Shown here: piece by piece, positions 55,578 to 64,000 of the stretch
How positions within the stretch are numbered: the first letter of the stretch is position 1
Layout of the letters: each line of letters opens with the position of its first letter
DNA from: Megascapheus bottae
Lineage: Eukaryota > Chordata > Mammalia > Rodentia > Geomyidae
NCBI GenBank assembly: GCA_024803745.1
Contig: JANJXV010000025.1
Span: 18,764,610-18,828,609, forward strand
Direction of reading: 5' to 3'
Length of the DNA stretch: 64,000 bases
Made by a program: the position numbers and the translations under genes
The notes under the pieces: model-generated
What the model was told of the DNA's origin: nothing
Database searches by the model: none
The model's input: the letters and a program-made list of their open reading frames with translations, nothing else

Positions 55578-55840
55578 CTCATCCTTCTAAACCAGTCAGT
55601 GTCTAACGTGGTGAAGTTGGTGTTAGAATGTCACAGGCTGGAGTTGGAGTTGGAGTTAGGGAACATTTATTTAGCTCTGCTGGGGGTTACTCAGAGGGAG
55701 GGGAAAGAGATGGGGACAGAGATGGCTTATGGGCTGTATGGAAATGAGATACCAGCTATCTGTGTCTTCATCAGGTCCTAGGAAGGCACCAAAGGCCTTG
55801 TGCACCCTGGGTGATGTTTTTGTTATGTTTTGTATGTGCG

Positions 55841-56096
55841 CTTGTGGTGCTCGTCCTGGGGCTTGAACTCAGGGCCTGGGTACTGTTCCTGAGCTTTTTG
55901 CTAGAGCTCTACAACTTTTCCTCTCAAGCCTGGTGCTCTACTACTTGAGCCACAGCTCCACTTTCAGCTTTTTGGTGGTGAATTGGAGAGATGAGTCTTC
56001 TCAACTTTCCTACCCAGGTTGGCTTTGAATTTGCTATCCTTAGATCTCAACCTCCTTTATAGCTAGGATTACAGGCATGAGCCAGTAGCACCTGGC
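55841..56096 (-). mobile_element. B1-Geo SINE with a duplicated internal segment
   Basis: GTCCTGGGGCTTGAACTCAGG; GCTAGAGCTCTACAACTTTTCCTC then GCCTGGTGCTCTACTACTTGAGCC looks like a partial internal repeat; GTGAATTGGAGAGATGAG. Confidence 0.85.
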
Positions 56097-56255
56097 CTTG
56101 GTGATGTTTAATGGAAGAACAGGGATTTCTGGGGCCCAAGCTCCTGTCTCACTGCTCCATCGTAGCTGAAACTTAGATTGGCAGGGGATGATGACAGTTT
56201 GGTAAATCATTCTTCTGCTGAAGACTTGGAAGGTGACAAGGAAGGAATTAAAAGT

Positions 56256-56488
56256 AACAGTGAGCATTGGATGGGCTCATGCCTCTGACCCTGACTATTC
56301 AGGAGGCTGAGATCTGAGGACCATGGCTCAAAGCCAGCTTGGGCAGAAAAATCCCCATGAGATTCTTATCTCCAGTTAATCATCCAATAGCCGGAAGTGG
56401 TGTGGTGGCTCAAGTGGTAGAGCCACTTGAGCATAATGAGGCTCAAAGACAGTGCCCTGAGTTCAAGCCCCACAATTGACAAAAAAAA
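56256..56488 (+). mobile_element. B1-Geo SINE
   Basis: CATTGGATGGGCTCATGCCTC, CTCCAGTTAATCATCCAATAG, GTGGTGGCTCAAGTGGTAGAG, CTGAGTTCAAGCCCCACAATTG. Confidence 0.87.
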
Positions 56489-57027
56489 GAATAAAAAATC
56501 ATGGAATATGGCCCCAAGTAGCCTGGAGACAGTGGAGATGTCTAGGACTCTTTGTTCCTGCTGCTATTTGTAGGCTCACCTCCCCACCCCCCAAAAAAGA
56601 AAAAAAAAAAAGATCTTGGTCTTCTCTTGTCTTGAATAATTGATTGCAAGTCTGGAGAGGGCCTTGATTTCTTTCATCTCTCCAAGCCAACAGTGGTTGC
56701 TTGTGGACAGTAGGTGACATAACACCTAGGGCCAAGTGTTGATGCGGATTGAACTAGAACCTTCTTGGTATTTGATATTGCAGTGCCCGCCATTTGTCTT
56801 GGCGGCCCTAGCGGCTCTCATTCATTTCTGTTTAGTTTCCCGCAGGCACAGGAAGGCATGCACGGGGGCGAGTGTGGGCACAAACAAGTCCTGGCTGTGT
56901 CCCAGCTCATTGAAGAATTGCCATGGGAACTGAACCGTGTCATGGCACAACCAGGCCATCCCGTGGGTGAGGTTGGATCCTGTTCTCATGAGCTCTGAAT
57001 TCCAGGTCTCCCCACCACGGCTGCTTT
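56489..57027. other. Unique intron DNA
   Basis: Overlapping open frames at 56736-56998 show no recognised protein; not called as a gene. Confidence 0.45.
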
Positions 57028-57142
57028 TTTGGTGACCAGTTGCGGGTCAACATCTCACAGACTTTCCTGCCTGAGCTGGCTTTGAACCTGTCTTCAGATC
57101 TCAGCCTCCTGAGACACAGGTGTGAGCCACAGTGCCACCCCC
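57028..57142 (-). mobile_element. B1-Geo SINE, head part
   Basis: TTGGTGACCAGTTGCGGGTCA, CACAGACTTTCCTGCCTGAGC, CAGCCTCCTGAGACACAGGTG. Confidence 0.75.
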
Positions 57143-57345
57143 TACCCTAACCTCCCAGCCCCATCCTCTTGTTTAAGCACATGAGAACCAGTGGTCTCCC
57201 ATGCTTACCCTCCCCGTGTTGAGAAGCGGGAAGTGTGGTCGTAGTCCTCTCTCTTTTGTGGGCCACGTGGCCGCCCGTTGTGGGGTTCATGTGGGAAGTG
57301 GTTACTGGGAGGGGAGGATGAAACAATACTGTTTACAAAAGGGCT
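57143..57345. other. Unique intron DNA
   Basis: No recognised element. Confidence 0.35.
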
Positions 57346-57372
57346 GTGTGTGTGTGTGTGCACACATGCACA

Positions 57373-57597
57373 CCAGTCCTGGGATTTGAACTCGGCCTGG
57401 GCATGGTCTCTTAGCTTTTCCTCTCATGTCTGGTGCTCTACTACTTGAGCCACACCTCTATTTCTGGCTTTTTGGTGGTTGATTGGAGATAAGTGCTGAC
57501 ATGGACTTTCCTGCCTGGGTTAGTTTCTAGACATGATCCTTAAATCTGAGCCTCCTGAGGAGCGAGGGTTATAGATGTGAGCCACTGACACCAAGCC
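57373..57597 (-). mobile_element. B1-Geo SINE (CA-tail type)
   Basis: Preceded by (GT)n and GCACACATGCACACC (57346-57372). CAGTCCTGGGATTTGAACTC, GGTTGATTGGAGATAAG, GAGGAGCGAGGGTTATAG. Confidence 0.87.
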
Positions 57598-57624
57598 ACC
57601 AAAGGGCTTCGCATACTAGTCCCT

Positions 57625-57787
57625 CTGGACTGAGGCTTCCACTTTGTGAGCCACAGCTCCACTTCTGTCTTTTGGGTGGTTAACTGGAGATAACTATCTC
57701 ATGGACTCTGTTGCCCGGGCTACTTTGAACCTTGATCCTCTGATCTCAGCCTCCTGAGTAGCTAGGATTATAAGCGTGAGTCACGGA
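57625..57787 (-). mobile_element. B1-Geo SINE, 3' truncated
   Basis: GAGGCTTCCACTTTGTGAGCC, GGTTAACTGGAGATAAC, GTAGCTAGGATTATAAGCGTG. Confidence 0.83.
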
Positions 57788-57840
57788 CCTTTCATATTTG
57801 GTCATTACTTGTTTTATTTTTATGCTATCTGCTAACTTTT

Positions 57841-58034
57841 TTTTTTTGCCAGTCCTGTGGCTTGAGCTCAGAGCCTGAGCGTTGTCCTTGGGCTTTCTCA
57901 AGGCTAGCACTCTACCGCTTGAGCCACAGCACCACTTCTGGCTTTTTCTATGTATGTGGAGTGCTGAGGAATCGAACCCTGGTCTTCGTGCATGCTAGGC
58001 AAGCACTCTTACCACTAGGCCAAACTCCCAGCCC
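57841..58034 (-). mobile_element. IDL-Geo SINE with perfect 16-bp TSD
   Basis: Complete antisense dimer. TSD CTATCTGCTAACTTTT at 57825-57840 and 58035-58050, marking a relatively recent insertion into SMAD3 intron 1. Confidence 0.96.
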
Positions 58035-58050
58035 CTATCTGCTAACTTTT

Positions 58051-58568
58051 AGAGATGAGAAATTGAACCAGAAGGATTTCATTCTCTCCAGCTGAGCAGT
58101 CAGTAGGGCAAGCTAGACACACGTTCTCTCTCTGTCTCTCTGATTTCACTTGTGACCCCTGTGGACATGACTTCTGGGGACTGGAGACCTCAGCTGTAGC
58201 TCCTCCCCCTTGGCATTTACTACCTGAATCATGCCTTCCCCGCCTCCCCCCACCCCCCAATGGCTGAAGTTGAACCTGAATTGTTTTATCGTTCTCCTCA
58301 CAATCTGCTGTGGGGTTCGTCGTTATCGGAGCCCCAAATTCAGTAAGGCATGGAAATCAAGAGAATAAATACAAGCCTAGAAGGAACTGTGCTCCTACTG
58401 CCCTGCTTTTCCAGTGGGGCTCGGGTCTCCCCCTCACACCTTTCCCCAGCCATGCTCACTAGTGGAGATTTGCTTGATGATTTTGGGAAGGTCATTTTGA
58501 TTTACTTGACCTCTGATCTTTCTGTTCACAGGAAGATAAACTTGTAGAGAAATCCTCAAAGCTCCGCC
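58051..58568. other. Unique intron DNA
   Basis: No recognised element. Confidence 0.4.
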
Positions 58569-58588
58569 ACTCCTGTTCTTTTTTTGTT

Positions 58589-58782
58589 TTGTTTTGCCAG
58601 TCCTGGGCTTGAGCTCAGGGCCTGAGCACTGTCCTTGGACTTTCTCAAGACTAGAGCTCTACCACTTGAGCCTCAGCACCACTTTCGGCTTTTTTTTCTA
58701 TGCATGTGGTACCGAGGAATCGAACCCAGGTCTTTGTGCATGCTAGGCAGGCACTCTACCACTAGGCCAAACTCCTGGCCCT
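58589..58782 (-). mobile_element. IDL-Geo SINE with perfect 20-bp TSD
   Basis: Complete antisense dimer from TTGTTTTGCCAGTCCTGGGC to AAACTCCTGGCCCT. The flanks 58569-58588 and 58783-58802 are identical over 20 bases, starting ACTCCTGTTC. Confidence 0.96.
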
Positions 58783-58917
58783 ACTCCTGTTCTTTTTTTG
58801 TTGCCCCTCTCTGAATGTTTCCATGTTCATGTTTTCCCCAGATAGTCAATCTTCAGAGGGGGCCTACCTCGTAATCTTGTTTAATTATATCAGTCATTAA
58901 ATTCTTCTTCTTATTTT

Positions 58918-58985
58918 TTTTTGGTGGCATTGAGGTTTGAAATCAGTACTTGTACAGGGAAGGCAGGCACTCTTACTTTGATTTT
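58918..58985 (-). mobile_element. ID-type fragment
   Basis: TTTGGTGGCATTGAGGTTTGAAATC, AGGCAGGCACTCTTACTTTG; weak tRNA-Ala-like antisense match. Confidence 0.45.
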
Positions 58986-59004
58986 TTTTGGGGGGTGGGT
59001 GGGT

Positions 59005-59223
59005 ATTGGTAGTGGGGCTTGAATTTAGAACCTGGGCCCTGTCTGAGTGTTTTTGCTCAAGGCCAGCCCTCTACCCCTTGACTACACCTCACTGTCAGCT
59101 TTTTGGTGGTTAATTGGAGATAAGAGTCTCACCAACTTTTCTTGCCCAAGCTGACTTTGAACTGTGATCTTCAGATTTAAGCCTTCTATATAGCTAGGAT
59201 CACTGGTGTGATCTATCAGTGTC
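59005..59223 (-). mobile_element. B1-Geo SINE
   Basis: TATTGGTAGTGGGGCTTGAATTTAG, TTTTGCTCAAGGCCAGCCC, GGTTAATTGGAGATAAGAGTC, TAGCTAGGATCACTGG. Confidence 0.86.
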
Positions 59224-59235
59224 TGTTTTGTTTTT

Positions 59236-59478
59236 TTCTTCTTGGTTATTTTTGAGATAGAGTTCTCCATTCCTTTTCAAGCACATGCCTGGGCACAATC
59301 TATGTTAGTCTGCTCAGGAGCTAGGATAATAGGTGCATAGAAATGCACCCAGTTCCTCACTGAGATGTCTTGCTAACTTTTCTGTCCTGGCCTGGCCTCC
59401 AACTGTGATCCTTCCAACCTCAGCCTTTCTAGTAGCTTGTATTACAAGCATGGCCACCAGTGTCCAATGTGCTATCAT
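59236..59478 (-). mobile_element. B1-like SINE remnants, two in series
   Basis: TTTTTGAGATAGAGTTCTCC with GGAGCTAGGATAATAGGTGC, then CCTGGCCTGGCCTCCAACTG with TAGCTTGTATTACAAGCATG: antisense 7SL-type order, strongly diverged. Confidence 0.6.
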
Positions 59479-60657
59479 GAGAATTTTTTTCTAAGCTTCT
59501 TTTCACTGGAGCTGGTAGAGATGCTACCAGTTCCTGTGGCCTGGGAGTGGCGGAGCCATCAGTGAATTGGAAAATACTACATACTTTGGCCTTGTGGATT
59601 GCCCATGGTGAAAAGAAGCTTCACTAGAGGCTTTGGGTCAAGCCAGGGGAAAGTAGGCCAAGGGTGAAACACCTTCTCATTTAACCCTGAGAATAACTGT
59701 TTTGTGCTTTCTAGCCAGGTTGTAACTGCAAGGTGATAAAAAGACAGGAAGGAGAGTAGTGATGTTTGAAGATGGGTTAGAGATTTTGAAAGCCACAGTT
59801 GAGTTCTCACTGGGGCAGGGCCCCAGAATGCCCTTTCAAAGCGGAATTAAACATGCTCTTCTGATGGCTTTTTCCCACCCATTTTTCCAGTTATCTTATC
59901 AGTGGGCCTAGGAATCTTTAAAGAGAAACGCTGGTTTTCCATTCAGGCATTTTAAGGCCTTGAGAGTCTGCCTTTCAGAAATAGGATAGCCTTAGTATGA
60001 CCTCTGAAAAATGATGCATGAGTAAACAACCTCATTGGTCCTTTGATTCTATTTGTCTGACATCTGTCACCTGAGGGTCCCCCTGGTGATACGGAAGGGC
60101 CTGGCTTCAGTTTCGTGACCTTGAGTGAGTCACTTTCCCACCCCAGCTCTTGGCTTCCTCTTCTATAACCTGAAGGCGTTGGTTTCCTAGCATCTTCAGG
60201 TTTCTTTCACCTTCAAATTCAAATTCTTGCTCATGCACTCAAAGAAATAAACTCATGCTACTCATTGTGAGAGTTTCACAATCATACTATAGTCATTCAG
60301 GGGCAAGAAATTGGGGCCCCCGAGTATGGGTTGGAAAGAGGTTTGGGGTTCAAAGAAAGCTGTGATTAAAAAAAAGAAAGAAAGAAAGCCGTGATGAGCA
60401 GGATTCTTTCACTTCCCCATGGATGGGTCTTGACCTCGGCTGCTTATGTAAATGTAGATGCCCAGACTGCGTTTCAGAATTTCTGCAGGTGGGGGCTGGT
60501 CAGGGCTTGAGAATTTTCTCAAATGATTCTGGTGGTGGGTACAAGGGACTAAGCCCCAACATTGTAAATGCTTATGTAACGCTGTGAGTCATGGGCACAG
60601 GCAAACAAGTGTTCTAGATGGAAGTGACAGTGGTTAGCTAGGAAAAATTTTAAAAAA
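59479..60657. other. SINE-free intron DNA with a MIR remnant
   Basis: A MIR-like GTGACCTTGAGTGAGTCACTTTCCC occurs at about 60114-60140 (+). (AAAG)n short run near 60366. About 1.2 kb with no young SINE and no exon. Confidence 0.5.
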
Positions 60658-60893
60658 GCATCAGGTGCTAATGGCTTATCGTTGCAATCCCAGTTACTCA
60701 GGAAGCTGAGATCTGAGGATCTCAGTTTGAAGGTGGCCCCCAAGTAGTGGCCTGGGACTCTTATCTCCAATGAACCAGCCCCCCCCCCTCCAAAAAAAAG
60801 CAGAAGTTGAGCTGTGGCTCAAGTGGTAGAGTGTCAGCCTGGAGCAGAAAAGCTAAAGGATAGTGCCTAATCCCTAAATTCAAGCCCTAGTAC
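60658..60893 (+). mobile_element. B1-Geo SINE (CA-tail type)
   Basis: CATCAGGTGCTAATGGCTTATCG, TCTCCAATGAACCAGCCCC, GCTGTGGCTCAAGTGGTAGAG, TTCAAGCCCTAGTACACG. Confidence 0.87.
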
Positions 60894-60894
60894 A

Positions 60895-60895
<1 letters not shown>

Positions 60896-60946
<51 letters not shown>
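60896..60946. repeat. (CA)25 tail microsatellite
   Basis: Pure CA run continuing the 3' end of the SINE at 60658. Confidence 0.97.
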
Positions 60947-60949
<3 letters not shown>

Positions 60950-62337
60950 AAAGGAAAAGTTCTGAGTTCTGTACATAGATTGTCAGCAGCTGCCACAGCT
61001 GAGCAGCTGCCCTGAGGTTTGGGGTCCCAGTTCTGTGACATCTCTGGGTCAGTGGTTTCTCAATAGCTTTGAAGTAGTGGAACCAGCTGCAGTTGGTTAT
61101 TTCTGCTCAGGAAATAAGAGTACTAAGTGAGGGTGGAGCCGGGGATGGAGCTGGAGTGGATTAAACCCACCATTACACACACCCACACTACCCTCCCCTC
61201 TCCCCTGCCATGGAACTAAGAAACCTTAACCAACTAGCATGTGCTAGTGCTAGATTCTTGGCATTGCCCCTCTCTGGATCTAGGGGCTGAGAAAGGGCAT
61301 GGGAGTGGGTGTCAGCCCCATATTCCTTGGGGTAGGGGGGCCTGAATTCTTCATTGGTGTGACATAAGCCATCAAAGAGAACTTGCTGAGATTTTTGAAG
61401 GCGTCATCTACCCCTGAGGAGTGACGTGGGGGGGGGCACAGAGGCTTTGCCAACTTGGAGAGAGCTTGCAGGTATACTCTGAAGACAGGTTAGGTTTGGT
61501 GTTCTTTAGAGGAATGAAGCATTTTCCAGTTAAAGATCTAGGAAGCTGAGCAGGGTGCATGGGGAAATGGGCAGTGTGGTTCCACCCCCTTCCCCCCGTC
61601 CCGCGCCCCCCCCCCAGGCACAGTGGCTGTCCCAGGAAATGGAAGCCACTGAGAGGGAGTCGGGTAGATGCATGGAGGGATGTGGACCTCAGCTAGCCAA
61701 AAAGACATGTTTTGGCAATGCCTTCTCCCTCCTTGAGCCATGCCAGGTGTATTCTCATGGGCACCTTGTTGCCAGTCACTGACTTTTCAGGTTTGTTCTG
61801 TCATGAAGCCACTTCTCTCTTCTCTCGCTCCTCCCCTTTCTCTGTCTCTGTCTCTCACCTTTTCTTTTTTGGTACTGGGGAGTTAACCATGACATTGCAC
61901 TTGCCCAGAGCTACATCCCAACCCTCTCTCCTTCCTTTTCTCTCTCCTTCATTTTGTAATATCCCAGCCATTTTGGGGGGGGGGAACATCACCCCCCTCC
62001 CCCAGCAATAGAATTACTAGCACTCAGTGAACCAAGCTAGGAGTCATTTTAATAGCAGCATAGCAACCACTCTCTACCTCCGGGCTGAGAGAGAGCAGCC
62101 CCCGGCTGCACTGGGGCTGAGCTTTTAAAGGTGAACACCATGCACAGGTGATCATGGCTACATTCAGGTGGTCATTACCATATGATGTCACCCTATGATG
62201 TCTACAGTCAATAACCACAAGGCTGAAACCACACGCAGGTGGTCGAGCAGGGTAAGCGTTTTTGGCCAAAACAAAACCAGAATTTGGCAGCTAAGCTTGC
62301 CAGGTGATTACACTTCCCTTCCTTTCTTTTCATTTTC
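60947..62337. other. Intron DNA mostly without SINEs
   Basis: About 1.4 kb unique. A faint ID-like scrap may lie at 61862-61925 (GGTACTGGGGAGTTAACCATG). C and G homopolymers near 61607 and 61976. No exon. Confidence 0.45.
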
Positions 62338-62555
62338 ACCTGTGCTGGGGCTTGGACTCAGGGCACTGCCCCTGAGCTTTTTCACTCTAGGCTGGTACTT
62401 CACTTAGTCATGCTTCTGTGTTCAGCTTTTTGGTGGTGAATTACAAGTAAGAGAGTCTTAGAGACTTTTCTACCCAGGCTGGCTTTGAACGTTGATGCTC
62501 AGATCTTAGCCTCCTGAGTAGCTAGAATTACAGACCTGAGTCACTGGGGTTCAGC
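62338..62555 (-). mobile_element. B1-Geo SINE
   Basis: GTGCTGGGGCTTGGACTCAGG, GGTGGTGAATTACAAGTAAGAG, GAGTAGCTAGAATTACAGACC. Confidence 0.86.
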
Positions 62556-62807
62556 TCCTTTCTATTTTCCTTTCATGCAGGAGGCTGAAGCAAGTCTTTG
62601 CCAGATTCCTGCTTTGAGGATCATCATCTATCTGTACACCTTAATTGCCTGCATAGTTTTAGTTGGAAAGTGTTTTCTGTCTGCTCTCAGAAATACCAAG
62701 TACTTAATATGCTCTTGATTTTAGGAGAGCTCCCCAATACTGGGCTCGTGGTGGCTACATTTCAAGGGTGGATGAGAGTAATTCTTTGTCATTAAAAATC
62801 CAGTTTT
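62556..62807. other. Unique intron DNA
   Basis: No recognised element. Confidence 0.35.
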
Positions 62808-63021
62808 CTCACTCCCGTAATCCTAGCTGCTCTGGAAGCTGAGATCTGAGGATTATAGTTTGAAGCCAGCCTGGGTAGGAAAGCCCATGAGACACCAGTT
62901 AACTGCTCAAAAACTGGAAATGGCACTGGCTAAAAGTGGTAGAGTGCTAGCCTTGAGCAAGAAGAGCTCAGGGTAGTGCTCAGGCCCTGAGTTCAAGTCT
63001 CCTGACTAACACAAAAAGATC
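62808..63021 (+). mobile_element. B1-Geo SINE, middle shortened
   Basis: CTCCCGTAATCCTAGCTGCTC, CACCAGTTAACTGCTCAAAAAC, CTAAAAGTGGTAGAGTGCTAGCC, CCTGAGTTCAAGTCTCC. Confidence 0.86.
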
Positions 63022-63028
63022 CAGTTTG

Positions 63029-63112
63029 CCAGGTGCCAGTAGCCCATACTTGTATGTAATCCTAGCTACTCAGGAGGCTGAGATCTGAGGAACATGGTTT
63101 GTAGGCCCCACG
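63029..63112 (+). mobile_element. B1-Geo SINE, head only
   Basis: GCCAGGTGCCAGTAGCCCATAC, CTACTCAGGAGGCTGAGATCTG; stops before the Geo tail. Confidence 0.78.
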
Positions 63113-63477
63113 GTGGGTAAGGCTCTCATTTCTGAGATCGATTATTCTGTTGTCCAACCACTAGCCCAGTGTTTCTTCTTATCATGGCAGATAAGAAGCC
63201 ATATATAGAGCAAAGTACATATTTCTTAAGGCGGCAGCAGAGGCGTTATATATGTGAGTGTGTGTTTAAAAAAAGCCCTATATTTTCTGGGCAGCAGAAC
63301 CAAAGTTTCCAGTAAACATCTCCTCCCTTTTTTACTTTACCTTTTAATTTTGTGTGTATGGTCTCCCATGATCTGAGATTGTTTTGCTGTGATGGTAGGG
63401 CCTGCCTGAAAAAGGTGGAGCCATCTACCCTTTTGCGGGTTGTGATGTCCACAGGCTTCCCCCCCCCAATTTATTAT
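63113..63477. other. Unique intron DNA
   Basis: No recognised element. Confidence 0.35.
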
Positions 63478-63636
63478 TGTTCTGGAGGTGATATACAGCC
63501 AGGTTACATTTACATCCGTCAGGTAATAAGTACATTGCTTTGTGTAGTGTTATCTGTTCCCTTGTTCTCTCCCATTCCCTTCCTCCATGCACAAGTTGTA
63601 TAATTCACTTTCACCAGTGTCCAGTGTGCTCAATTC
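63478..63636 (-). repeat. Unclassified interspersed repeat, copy 2
   Basis: GGTTACATTTACATCCGTCAGGTAATAAG, CCATTCCCTTCC, CACAAGTTGTATAATTCACTTTC, CCAGTGTCCAGTGTG: colinear with 42405-42545. A weaker third piece may lie at about 3135-3240. Confidence 0.5.
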
Positions 63637-63644
63637 CTGCACCT

Positions 63645-63712
63645 TCCTCCTCCTCCTCCTCCTCCTCCTCCTCCTCCTGCTCCTCCTCCTCCTTCTTCTT
63701 CTTCTTCTTCTT
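63645..63712. repeat. (CCT)n/(CTT)n trinucleotide repeat
   Basis: CCT units with one CTG-CTC interruption pass into CTT units; pyrimidine only apart from one G. Confidence 0.95.
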
Positions 63713-63713
63713 G

Positions 63714-63806
63714 TTTTTTTTTTTTGTTGTTGTTGTCTTGGGACTTGAACTCTGGGCCTGGGCGTTGTTCCTGAGCTCTTCAGCTCAAGGCCACTATCCT
63801 TCCTCT
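63714..63806 (-). mobile_element. B1-Geo SINE, Geo tail only
   Basis: (GTT)n then CTTGGGACTTGAACTCTGGGCC and GAGCTCTTCAGCTCAAGG; the middle and head are missing. Confidence 0.8.
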
Positions 63807-64000
63807 CTACAGTGCCACTTCCTCTCATTCTTTTCTCTCTGATTCAGTATCCTCTCCCCATACCTCCCCACAGATATGCATGTGAACACAACATATATAA
63901 GGTAAAAAAAATATAGAGTCCTCGGGGGAAAAAAACTAAGAAAAACATCCTTAGTTTTTATATCTTTGGAGTTTGTTTCAGTATGTATAATATTTTATCC
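63807..64000. other. AT-rich intron DNA to the window edge
   Basis: No recognised gene; resembles low-complexity L1 3' UTR-like sequence but is not assignable. Confidence 0.35.

Noticed and set aside
63550..63828. Arg-rich antisense ORF resembling a basic nuclear protein
   Set aside because: The Arg run is the reverse of the (CCT)n/(CTT)n repeat; the remainder is SINE sequence.

Overview
This is a mammalian nuclear window, almost certainly from a rodent. Its one recognisable protein-coding piece is the first coding exon of SMAD3 (40794-40999, + strand). The interspersed repeats point to the mouse-related clade and most likely to Geomyoidea (kangaroo rats, pocket mice, pocket gophers). The reasons are many dimeric SINEs with a tRNA-Ala-like left monomer joined to a distinctive right monomer, the architecture published as IDL-Geo, plus B1 and B1-ID dimers. 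The host assignment rests on repeat recognition from memory, not a search.

Layout. Positions 1 to about 39500 are intergenic DNA upstream of SMAD3: SINEs, simple repeats, worn MIR/L2 pieces, two L1 regions, and unique DNA with no exon I can support. About 39590-41420 is a GC-rich CpG island holding the TATA-less promoter, the 5' UTR and coding exon 1. Exon 1 encodes SMAD3 residues 1-68 plus two bases of codon 69. It is followed directly by a GT splice donor at 41000. Positions 41000-64000 are the 5' part of the long SMAD3 intron 1; exon 2 is not in the window.

Repeat terms used below. 'IDL-Geo' is the tRNA-Ala-like head plus Geo tail, about 190-200 bp, often little diverged and flanked by clear target-site duplications (TSDs). 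'B1-Geo' is a descriptive name for a 7SL/B1-like head joined to the same Geo-type tail, about 220-240 bp, generally more diverged and far more numerous. Many B1-Geo copies end in a (CA)n tail, and most of the long AC/GT microsatellites here sit at that end. Minus-strand copies read as antisense SINEs on the given strand.

Functionally the window is the control region of one gene. SMAD3 is a receptor-activated SMAD of the TGF-beta/activin pathway. The sequence shows Sp1-type GC boxes, an E-box, an octamer motif, a G-quadruplex motif and a short possible upstream ORF. I see no operon, CRISPR array, phage or novel multi-gene system. The most interesting signals are repeat biology (shared Geo tail with pol III-like boxes, CA-tailed SINEs, nested insertions), a V60A difference in SMAD3, a 53-bp tandem duplication in intron 1, and a perfect 13-bp inverted repeat in unique upstream DNA.
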